The translations under genes were made by a program, and so were the position numbers. The notes beneath the pieces were generated by a model. The model was not told the origin of the DNA, did no database searches, and saw only the letters and a program-made list of their open reading frames with translations. This document shows positions 47,760 to 56,516 of a stretch of DNA of 64,000 bases, piece by piece (positions within the stretch are counted from its first letter, which is position 1; every line of letters starts with the position of its first letter). The stretch is from the NCBI GenBank assembly GCA_037178975.1, contig JASJZH010000004.1, forward strand, positions 8,122,001 to 8,186,000. Direction: 5' to 3'. Origin of the DNA: Oscheius tipulae (Eukaryota > Nematoda > Chromadorea > Rhabditida > Rhabditidae).

Positions 47760-48948
47760 TTACTTAAAGCGATCGAGTTCGTGTCTTACTCTGAAGTTAA
47801 AGGGATGTGGACATGGAGTTTTGGAGCCCTGATACGAACGAGCAATCAGCAGCTTGTCTTGTACGTTGTTGAGGCGACGCAACCGATCCAGCTGAAGAAG
47901 AAGGGAAGTTTATGAGATATCTATTTTCTGTGAATCTCGTGTAGAATTTAAAACTGACAAGAACTTAATTAGTCACCTCTTGGCAAAGGCTTCTGCTCGA
48001 GATTGTCCTGTTACCTCTGCATACCATAGGAGTTATATCCCGTACTGCCCCTGACCTTCAACAAAGTTGAACGCCAAACTGTGGAATTCCCAATAGTTTT
48101 TCATGTCCTGTTTTTTTCGGATGTCCTCTCGTGGGGAATGAGACGCAAATCCAAATAGATATGCTGAAAGTTAGCCTCGCTATTGAAACATCCCCTCACT
48201 CACACTTCTGCACATAATTTCCCAATAAACGGTATTGGTTTCCAAGCTGTTATAAGCCAGTTTTCTCTCGCATACTTTGCATCACTTCTACAACGTTAAT
48301 ATCTCTTTCTCCGGCTTTCCATGGAGGAGGAGGATCAGGATCGGGAACTACTGTAGCTCTTACTGAAATAGAGGTCGGCGTATCCGTTCGCAATGAACTC
48401 CTGAAAAAATTAATCTTGAACTCCGAGGTGTCAGGGAGGCTTTGGTGTTCACATTCCATCTTGAGATTAATGTTAGAGGTTCGTTTCCAGATGACATTAA
48501 ACCCTGCATAAGTTTTTATGAACTTGCCATTTGATTAGACAGTTCTTTTCAGGCTGCAACAATGTCAACTTAATGTTTTCTGTGGGAAACTAATCACACG
48601 TTTTAGACCATAGTTATCATACAGGTTCTGGAAAGTCTTTATAGTTCTGGCTATTGTAATAGCTAACCAATATTTTGATGCTGTTTCCGGTAACTCTGAC
48701 AGTATTTTTAGCAAACATTTTCTCCCAGGGTTTCTCCTGGACCAATAAATTGTCTTTGTGGGAGACTTAATGTGGTAAGAGCCAACGGAATAATCAGCTA
48801 CAGCGTTCCACTGATGATCATCTTCTGAAGGCATTTTTGACTGAACAGCGACGCTCAGGCACATGGACCATGAAAGCTTCTCTAGCGAATGCGCCAATTC
48901 CGGCCGGCTCTTCACTCGATGAACAGAAGCTCCACGTTTCAGCAGCAT
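47760..48948 (-). CDS. Eight-exon gene of unknown family, 5' end uncertain
   Basis: Exons on - (48787-48948, 48623-48736, 48541-48568, 48286-48503, 48204-48246, 48056-48163, 47977-48014, 47760-47891) join in phase to a 280-residue product starting at the first in-frame ATG. The frame stays open well upstream of that ATG with ankyrin-like text (VGILDIATVFQP, then LLKRGASVHR), so more N-terminal sequence, perhaps ankyrin repeats, probably exists. Later blocks are HQWNAVADYSEKPWEKMF, VRVTGNSIKILVSYYN, a strand-rich region ending VPDPDPPPPWK, then YLFGFASHSPREDIRKKQ and RRLNNVQDKLLIARSYQG. No transmembrane helix is seen after the start. Exon 7 relies on a GCAGAG| acceptor, the least sure join. 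I do not recognise the family. Confidence 0.6.
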
Positions 48949-49069
48949 AAGGATGAGAGGCTGAAACACAGTTGCTATGTCAAGAATCCCCACATTCCAC
49001 CCCCAAAGTTGACAGCCGAACAAGGTAATAAGAAATGCGACGAAGTTCAAGTGGTTAATGGGGTTCGAT

Positions 49070-49814
49070 TTCTTTGTAAGGTAGACACAAGAGTCTATAC
49101 CTGATATAATTACTCTTTCAATTTGGTTATTGCTTGAAGTTTTCAGGGAATAGTAGCAGCTGAATCAACGATGAAACAAGAACAAAAGGCCAAACTGCTA
49201 CGCGGATGCTCTGCGATTGTGGTTGTTACGGTTGGAAGCTACAGGTGTAAAGCCCTGCAAGCTTATTTTCTATCCTGTTCTCGTAGTTCTGGCTTCGTGC
49301 TAGTTTCTGTTGACTCCATTAGTGCTTCTAGCTCCATGTCTCTCTACCCCAGTCTCTCTATCCCTGTTTCTATATTTCAGTCTCTTTATTCTTATCTTTC
49401 GGTTCAAGTCGCTCTGATCTTGTTTGAGACACAGGTACAGGGTCTCTCTGCTGATATTAATTGATTGCACGATAAGTTGGATGGACGGAAATATAGATTA
49501 AAAGAAGCAGAACACACATGCCTGTCAGAGAATGACTGCTATGATACGATGCTAGTTCCTGCAGTTCATAAGGTGGCTAATATCTGAAAGATTATAGCGT
49601 GATATGGGGTCTGTACTGTTTTTCCGTGTCAAGAAAGCGTCAAAAACCTGGGATGCATCATTCGTTCTTAATCAATGCCGATAATTCAACGCTTTCATCA
49701 ACACCAAAAATGATTGTTTCCACTGAAACATCATTTGCATAATGTACAGACCGGAAAATGCACTACAAACACGATTTGTGTCTATTTTCATCCATGTATT
49801 TCCTTTATTCACGG
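49070..49814. other. Intergenic; nothing recognised
   Basis: May contain unfound 5' exons of the gene on - that ends at 47760. Otherwise only short frames without splice context. Confidence 0.4.
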
Positions 49815-49821
49815 TATAAAA
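49815..49821 (+). promoter_or_regulatory. TATA box of family copy H
   Basis: TATAAAA within TATAAAATGA, 36 nt before the start codon at 49857. Confidence 0.6.
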
Positions 49822-49856
49822 TGACGACTGTTGCTCACAATTCAGCTTAGTCAACA

Positions 49857-50307
49857 ATGTTCTCTCGACTATTTCTTCTAGCCGCTTGTCTAGGTACAGC
49901 TTACTGTGCCACTGTCAAGGTAATTGTCAGTTTTGTACTTCTAATAAGAAACAGGTCGCCAATACCATGGGAGCCGGAACCAATGTTAAGGTCGACTGTG
50001 GCGAAGGAAATACTGCATCCCTGGATGACGGCCAAGACCTCACTTTCAGTAAGGGTTCCTTATCAGGATTGAATTGTTTTCAGATCCGTCTAAACCTACA
50101 ACCTGCTTGGCCGTTGTGAACGGTGACTCCAGCAAGTGCGCCCTCATCACGGTCTACAATGGTGGTGATGCCAATGATGGATTCTTTCTTCGCGGTGGTG
50201 GCGACGCAGGTGTCTACAAGGGAAGTCTCGCTGGAGACAACATCAGCAAGATTCAAGGATTTGCAAACTGTCCCGGAGGATCGATCAATCTGCCAGGTCG
50301 CAATTAA
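49857..50307 (+). CDS. Small secreted VANTMG-family protein, copy H
   Basis: Three exons (49857-49919, 49955-50048, 50084-50307) encode 126 residues; both introns are 35 nt. The signal peptide is MFSRLFLLAACLGTAYCA, then VANTMGAGTNVKVDC, LDDGQDLTF, TTCLAVVNGDSSKCALITVY, GFFLRGGGDAGVYKGSLAG and SKIQGFANC, with a tail PGGSINLPGRN. It has the longer GGGDAGVYKG form of the C-terminal motif, shared with copy I (GGGDPGVFKG), and the same extended TATA element. Confidence 0.87.
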
Positions 50308-50623
50308 TAAAAACGTTCTACTCAACTGTTAGGCAGCGCTGTCGCTGTGACCTCCCTTTTCATACTACTGACTCGACCGTTAAACAGCTCCTTCGTTGTT
50401 GTCGCGGCCATATGATTTTAGATGTTGGATCACCACAGACAAGTACAAAACAATAAATCGCACCTTGCGTGAAGCGGGGTGCATTTGCCTTTGCTTTCCA
50501 TTAGTGTAAAAACGCTAAAAGTGCACGTAGCGCGCGCCAGAAGCTGATCCTGGTCTCCGCTCCATCAAATTTCTCGTAAAATTTTACCCTTAGAAACAAA
50601 ATTTCAATCCCGTACGTCACAAA

Positions 50624-51170
50624 ATGAAAAAGTTAGCAAATTCCCCTGTCTGTAGCTCGCCGTACGCGATAGACAACGATTTGCGGTATTCAGGCAGCCT
50701 TCATCTACACTGTCGAATGGCAGAAATCTGCCTTATGCCCACGAAGATTGTCAACCGATTCATCTCGGCCGAGGCCCCGGATGCCGGCCCGCTTTTCGAC
50801 CAAGTTTTGTCGCACATGGTACATCGAGACTGCGGCATTGGATCTGCCTGCTGGAAAGATGGCGCCTCCAGCAAACGGTTCTCGAAGTCATTCCGAGATA
50901 GTTGCTACCAGCTCAGCGACAACATGAGTGCTCAAAAAGAGACGGCCGAGTTCAAGGAATTTCTCCTGATGATCGCCGAAGGCCGAGTCCCAAAGAACGA
51001 CGAGGGAAAAGTCGATGCTCCGCTACATCTGAGGAGCAACGGCAACTTGGTTGATGATACCTACTAAGGAGTGTACGATAATCCGGACCATTTGAACACG
51101 CGAGCCATTCTTTACTCTAATGCTCATGTGGATAAAATGAACAAGCGCATAATGAATTCGATGCTAAGGC
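50624..51170 (+). mobile_element. Decayed Helitron (Rep/helicase) fragment
   Basis: An open frame from 50624 carries the Helitron-like segment KIVNRFISAEAPD, then HMVHRDCGIGSACWKDGASS and KRFSKSF, and passes directly into the late helicase region YQLSDNMSAQKETAEFKEFL with IAEGRVPK. After a stop at 51065-51067 the same frame continues DNPDHLNTRAILYSNAHVDK. In complete Helitrons over a thousand residues separate these two blocks, so this is an internally deleted, inactive copy. It ends next to the 3' end of family copy I, which lies on the other strand. Confidence 0.72.
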
Positions 51171-51225
51171 GGAGCCGGCTGGTAGGATTTAGGCAGATGT
51201 TGAATACAGAAGAACAAAAAAGGAC

Positions 51226-51671
51226 TTATTTGGCAATTTCGATCGGGCTTGTAGGACATCTCTTGAAATTTGCCACCTTCTTTAAATTTCCTCCTGTCAA
51301 TGTTCCTTTGAAGACTCCGGGGTCTCCTCCACCTCTGAGAAAGTATCCGTTCCTTTCATTTTTGCAACAGGTGTAGGCTTGAAGAACAACACAACGCTGG
51401 TTTGAAATGCCGTTAATGAAACAGCTGGTGCTCTTGCTCGTAGCTAAAAACGAAAGTTATGGGTCATGCGGCTAAATTACTGAATTGAATTGATTGCCCA
51501 TTGGTGAGGGTCCCCTTATGATTGTTACCGCAATCGACATCGATTTTTGTGTTCTTGCCCATGGTATTGGCAATCTGAACATTGTTTTTGAGTTTGAACA
51601 AGGCTTACCTTCACAGTAGCAGACTGGACACATATCCAGCAGAACGCCCATAGTATGAAGTGTCGAAACAT
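51226..51671 (-). CDS. Small secreted VANTMG-family protein, copy I
   Basis: Three exons on - (51609-51671, 51481-51574, 51226-51443) encode 124 residues; introns are 34 and 37 nt. The signal peptide is MFRHFILWAFCWICVQSA, then IANTMGKNTKIDVDC, LTNGQSIQF, STSCFINGISNQRCVVLQAY, TCCKNERNGYFLRGGGDPG, VFKGTLTGGNLKKVANF and a tail KRCPTSPIEIAK. The third exon is hidden in a frame that overlaps the Helitron remnant on the opposite strand, and the acceptor that keeps phase is CGTTTTTAG (51444-51446). TATAAAATGA lies at the complement of 51696-51705. Confidence 0.8.
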
Positions 51672-51695
51672 TTCGGCCGTTGCTTCTGCAGCCCA

Positions 51696-51705
51696 TCATT
51701 TTATA
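51696..51705 (-). promoter_or_regulatory. Extended TATA element of family copy I
   Basis: TATAAAATGA on -, identical over ten bases to the element before copies A and H, 25-35 nt upstream of the start at 51671. Confidence 0.6.
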
Positions 51706-52701
51706 CTCAAACAAACCTGCACGATATATGATGTATTTGCGCAATGTTTTTAGTGCGAACCTGAGCGAATTATGATAAAAATGTTTTGGTTATCAAAGGA
51801 ACTGCTTTAAGGAAACGCAGGAAAAAAACATTGAAATCACAATCTATGATGCACTTTTTTTACAAACAATACTCTCAAATGCAGACATTTTTGGCCTTTG
51901 GTATATTGTTACTCTGTCAAGAAAAAGATTCACTTGAGAAATCGGCTGCGTGATGTTGTGTTCTGCTTTCCACATTCCTCTCCAAAAAATTACATTTTAC
52001 AATCTTTCGTTTCCAAATGAGGCAAAATGGCGTTGGTTTTTGCCAACAACGGCTTTGACCACTACGACAAGAAATACATGTATGAGAGTTACTGCAGCCG
52101 AACAATGCATACCACGGTATGATTATATTGTACTTTTTACTTAAGACTGTTTCAGTCTGCCGCTTAGAGAGATGGGTGTATCGCAGCACTCCTGCTCTAG
52201 TTCAGTTTTTTGGTACTATCTGCAAACTGGAGCTGTTGTTCCATTTGAAGCACCCACTAGCAGGAATGTGAATCTCGAAGCTCCCCCTGCTTTACTCAGG
52301 AAAACAATATGTCTTGGCTCCTTTGCAAAATCTTGAGGCCAGTAATGCTGTTTTATTTTTTGAAAACATGCTGATAAACGTTTGCGTCTCCATTTTCTTG
52401 CACGCGAAGTAAACACATCGCCATTAATTTTCAAATTTAAAATAAACGATTCAAGTAAACTGTTAGTATCTGGAGCAGATATTTCTAGAAATCGTCTGAA
52501 AAGAAGACTATCACCTATGGTACTTATAAAATTAGTCGTCGAGTGCAGTCAGCACGATTGCTCAACGTGGATTAGTAACTTCTTCGCGAAGAGCAATTCT
52601 TTATACTCTGAAATACGCCTAGTACCAAAGCGATTCGAACCCGCTACCAAACACTGCAGCAAAAAGTGCCATGTGTTCTGAGAAAAGAACAATTAAGAGT
52701 T
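51706..52701. other. Intergenic; nothing recognised
   Basis: A T-arm-like tRNA fragment is noted on - near 52632-52648 (GGGTTCGAATCGC) but there is no matching acceptor or D-arm. No gene is called. Confidence 0.4.
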
Positions 52702-53139
52702 TCATTTCAAGAATGTTTTGATCCGGGTAACATTAGTTCCGTCCATGTTGCCTTGGTAGACACCATCCATTTTTATGTAATAGGCAACATCTTGTAGTTG
52801 ACAGTCTTCCAAAGCAGGCCAGCCGACAACGTTCACGCTATTTGCAACAGCAGCACAAGTCACAGGCGTTGTGCAGTCAGAATTTGGGCCTAACAAGGTT
52901 TTTGATGCTCTTAGAACTACTTACTAACTTCAAAAACCAGCTCTTGCCCATCGTTTAGACTACCAGTGGCTACAACATTATCTCCATTTTGACATCTGAT
53001 TTCGACTGGCACGCCATTCCCAATCGTGTTTGCTATCTAAAGCCAAAAATATTAAGCATACAAAGTAAGGTACCTTGATTTTTACAGACTGACCAAGAAT
53101 GAAGAAGGTAGCTAGCAAAAGTGGCAGTCTAGGCAACAT
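52702..53139 (-). CDS. Small secreted VANTMG-family protein, copy J (divergent)
   Basis: Three exons on - from the ATG at 53139. The signal peptide is MLPRLPLLLATFFILGQS, then KIK|IANTIGNGVPVEIRC, LNDGQELVFEV, DCTTPVTCAAV, EDCQLQDVAYYIKMDGVYQG and NMDGTNVTRIKTFLK. It keeps four cysteines and the DGVYQG end but has replaced the GFFLR motif with AYYIK. The second intron starts GTAAGTAGTTC and ends TTGTTAG, phase 1. No clear TATA box is seen upstream. Confidence 0.8.
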
Positions 53140-55181
53140 GATAGACGGAAGCGTGTTTTTGTCAGCTGAGTTTTGGCAACGCCCGCTAATGTTATGCAAA
53201 GCTGACAGATGTGACTAGACAATAATACTTTCACGCGATGGTTTTTAAACTTTTGCATAAAAATAGAAACCTGTTTGAAAGAACTAGTTAGACCCAAGTA
53301 GAATTGCTCTGTAGAGCTTAGACATTGAAAGTTTGGCATGTGGCTGCAAAACAGAGTTTCAACATTCTTGTTCTTAGAATCTCGGGCACTAAAAAACATT
53401 TAAACTATCGAAGCGTCATCAGACTAAATTATTTACCAGAATCCTACATTCAAATACGGGGAATAGCTAACAGTTTGACATAGACTAGAGAAGAAAGAAA
53501 ATCGAACAGGCAAAGACTGGCACGGGAAACCTTTAAAGATAGTTGGTGAAGGACATCAACAAAAGAATAGCGACTTGCCTTGGATAGATGGTCAATCCGT
53601 CAGACTTTCTGCGTTTACAATCTGTCTACCTTTCCATTTATGGAGTCCATTTCACTTTGAATCAGACCTTTACAATCCTTTGTCCAGAACCCCATAGCGT
53701 TAGCTCATTCCCAGAGAGTTTTGCTAGCTGACATGCTACAAAAAAGACTAGGTCCCTTTGATCTTCAAAAGACTTCTGCAGGCCGTTTCCATTTTGGTTT
53801 GCCGGTAGCTTTTTGGACTATAGCATCCTGTGAAAATCAAGTTCAGCTTCCTTCGAGGACACGGACTACCTGGCAGGTGCTCAGAAGTTTATGAACTTGA
53901 TGAAAGCCGACTTTGCTTCGATCCCAACCAATGTAGACTTCTGTAAACCTGTTTTCAAGCATGAGGCGAAGTATCAAGCGTTCGAATAGTTTCAGTCCCA
54001 TAAAATTTTAATATCAGATAGCCGATCAGAAGCAAGAAGAATCCAAACACTCGTCTCGGTCTCTCTGAACAAAATCGGTCATCGATGTTTGAGAGTGACT
54101 ACGGAATACAACATTAGCTTCATGAATATTGTAAGTCTTTCGTATTTTCAAACTCCCCGTACAGAAGATTTCAGGAAAAGTACACTACAGGACAAAGACA
54201 AAGTATAGTGTTGCAACGAAAATGTTTCAAAAAGGTATTAGTCAGGGAATCGACTGAAAGATTACATTGGACATGGTAAGAGGGACATTATTCATCTTAC
54301 CGATACGTTAGGGTCTGAAAAACGGAAAAAAATGTGAAAAGCTTCATGTTCTGCGCAATATGGATGTGATTCAGTTGCCAAAATAAAGTGTTCACATCTT
54401 GAACTGTTTGTAAGAGAAGTTTTGCTAGGCTCGTTATAGTTATATTTTTGTGAGAATACCGAAAGCGAAATGTGAACTGCAGACTCCTAAGAGTTTTAGA
54501 CCCCACTTTTTAATCATAACTCGAGGAATTCTTGGTCCAGTTGCTCCTATTGCTATTGTTATTTTTCAGTTTAACTGGTTTGATTCTGACAAACAGTACC
54601 ACTTTTTATTTGGATTATAACATTTTTCCTTTGTGCATGATGAACTTTCATGTTCCAATGCACAACCGCTCATCGCTAAACCGTCTGGACACAGTCTGTT
54701 GTTGCAGCAAGGTTCGACAAACCATTCAACCCTCATAAGTTGAATGTCAAAGGAATGATCAGGGTACATTCAAAGTATGTGAGATGTTAGTACAACAGCA
54801 TTAAGAAATGATACTATTAGACTGCTAGCAAAGTTTCCTTGGCAAAGTGCTCACCAGGGGAAATCGACTTCCGGAATCCCCTTTTGGTGAGCAGCACAAC
54901 CAAGGTATGGCGTGATGCGAAGAATGGCAGAGACTGGTGGGAAATCTAAGAACTCTTAGAGATCATTCATTGTCTGCAACCATAAACTATCGTTTGTCGA
55001 AGCTTGTAAAGAGTTCAGCTTTGAGCAAACGGCACACAAACCTCAAAAACAGAAATAGACAAGCAAAATAGGGGCTCTGAGCCTATTTAATGTTCCTGTA
55101 AACACAAATTCTGAAATAGAGGTGTTCTCACGTACTGGATAGTATATATTGAGGCTGCGCTCCAGCAAAACTCAACCAACA
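53140..55181. other. Mostly intergenic, with unresolved coding-like stretches
   Basis: Around 53780-54140 on + several stretches read like protein (RPFPFWFAASFEDTDYLAGA, FMNLMKADFASIPTNVDFC, RIQTLVSVSLNKIGHRCLRV), flanked by plausible AG and GT sites. Two frames compete over 53860-53960 and stops cut each one, so no model could be settled. This may be a decayed gene or one with unusual splicing. A TATATAT (55144-55150) precedes family copy K. Confidence 0.3.
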
Positions 55182-55603
55182 ATGTCTTCTCAACTACTTA
55201 TTCTAGTAGCTCTTTTGGCTACTGCTGCTTGTGTCACCATTAAGGTAACCAACTCTTGGGTTCTTTACAAACCAGTATAGGTGGCCAATACCATGGGACC
55301 TGGAACCAGTATCGAGGTAAAATGTGCTTCTGGTGACGATGTCATCGAGCCTCATACCTTGAGTGACGGACAGGACTTCCAGTGGACCTTCTGTAAATGC
55401 GAGTACTGACTGTCTGAACAATAGCCTTAGCTCCCAATCTGGTCTGCTCAACCGAATTCTGGTGTGATGCCAACGGATCTGGAAAGTCTGCCCATTTCAC
55501 CGTTTACAAGGGAAACTTTATCTCGTGTCCTCAGGGCGATAGTGGCTTCTTTCTCCGCGGTGACGGTATCTATCAGGGCAATCTTGACGGTTCCGGAATC
55601 AAC
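55182..55603 (+). CDS. Small secreted VANTMG-family protein, copy K (3' end split by retrotransposon)
   Basis: Exons 55182-55244, 55281-55392 and 55431 onward. The signal peptide is MSSQLLILVALLATAACV, then VANTMGPGTSIEVKC, LSDGQDFQWTF, PNLVCSTEFWCDANGSGKS, FISCPQGDSGFFLRGDGIYQ and DGSGIN. After the GIN codons the reading frame runs into the non-LTR element and continues about 50 foreign codons to a TAA. The missing end seems to lie 4.1 kb away: directly after the element the sequence at 59754 resumes as (K)VQGW and stop, in line with KIQGF or KVKEF in sister copies. A 38-nt second intron fits the family better than the alternative 32-nt one. Confidence 0.78.
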
Positions 55604-55637
55604 AAAAATTATTGTCTTTGTTCTGTTTCCATCAATT

Positions 55638-56516
55638 ATGGTTGCTTCCGAAAATCGCTTCACAAAAGAGAACGCTTCTACTACTACAAGGGACCCAGGT
55701 GTCGCTACCAAACCAGCCACACCGGAAATCAAGTCAAAAGAGGATCTTAAAAAGTTCTGCAAGGAGTTCAACGGTGACTACGCTGCAGCCTTCATGGTCA
55801 TTTGTTCTGCATTGATGGTTCTTCTGCCGGATACTCCTGATGTGAAAACAACTGCAACACAGATTGTTATGGAAAAGAAAGAGGAAACATTCGAGCAGAT
55901 CGAGAGACGTCGCTCCCTTGTCATAAGTGGTTTCAAAGAAGATACAAACAAGACCGCGCAACTTCAGTACGAAGAGGATAGGAATCGTCTTGGGTACATC
56001 TTCAACAGTCTCAATCTTCCCTTCCAAGTGACCTCCTTCTACAGAATGGGTAAGGTTGGCTCTAATGGTGGTTCTAGATTGCTCAAACTCGTTCTTCCCT
56101 CCTCTTCCTTACAAAGGGAGGTCCTGGCTAGGATTCGCATCTGTGCCAAACAAGCTAAAAATGAAGGTAGGAAGTTGTTTGGGAATCTTCATCCGGACTT
56201 TGACCTATCGGGAACCTTCATTCGTCCCTCTCTCTCGCTCAATGATCGTATCAAAGGATTCGCTCTTCGACTAAAGAGGACAAACTTGGCTATTAATGGA
56301 ACGACAAAGATGGAGCTGTTCATCAACTACAACGAAGGAAAAATTGTCAACAAAAGGACCAAGGAAGAGTTCATCTTGACTGACGAGGAGTTTGACGAGG
56401 TCAAGAACAAATGGAACGAGCAGATCACAAACAAACAGACCTATGCCAACGTAACGAAGCGTCGAGGAAGGAGAGACAACTATCAGCAGGTTAGTAAAAA
56501 ATCTTTAAACCATTGA
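55638..56516 (+). CDS. Non-LTR retrotransposon ORF1 protein
   Basis: 292 residues from the ATG at 55638 (MVASENRFTKENASTTT). The frame is open further upstream, but that part belongs to the host gene in another frame. It is rich in charged residues, with FEQIERRRSLVISGFKED (start of an RRM-like or esterase-free nucleic-acid-binding region) and FYRMGKVGSNGGSRLLKLV, close to ORF1 proteins of CR1/L2-like elements that bind the element RNA. No zinc knuckle is seen. The last codons contain the heptamer TTTAAAC (56504-56510) in the frame T_TTA_AAC, directly before CAT TGA. Confidence 0.78.
   Translation: MVASENRFTKENASTTTRDPGVATKPATPEIKSKEDLKKFCKEFNGDYAAAFMVICSALMVLLPDTPDVKTTATQIVMEKKEETFEQIERRRSLVISGFKEDTNKTAQLQYEEDRNRLGYIFNSLNLPFQVTSFYRMGKVGSNGGSRLLKLVLPSSSLQREVLARIRICAKQAKNEGRKLFGNLHPDFDLSGTFIRPSLSLNDRIKGFALRLKRTNLAINGTTKMELFINYNEGKIVNKRTKEEFILTDEEFDEVKNKWNEQITNKQTYANVTKRRGRRDNYQQVSKKSLNH
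56504..56510 (+). promoter_or_regulatory. Candidate -1 frameshift slippery site
   Basis: TTTAAAC is positioned as X_XXY_YYZ relative to the ORF1 frame, one codon before the ORF1 stop. ORF2 is in the -1 frame and is open across this point. I see no strong downstream stem within the next 60 bases by eye. Confidence 0.45.

Noticed and set aside
52630-52650. T-arm-like sequence with GGTTCGAATC on -
   Set aside because: No matching acceptor strand or A box within 90 bases upstream; not a complete tRNA gene.
55464-55637. Upstream extension of the retrotransposon ORF1 frame
   Set aside because: This part is the host gene copy K read in another frame; ORF1 most likely begins at the ATG at 55638.
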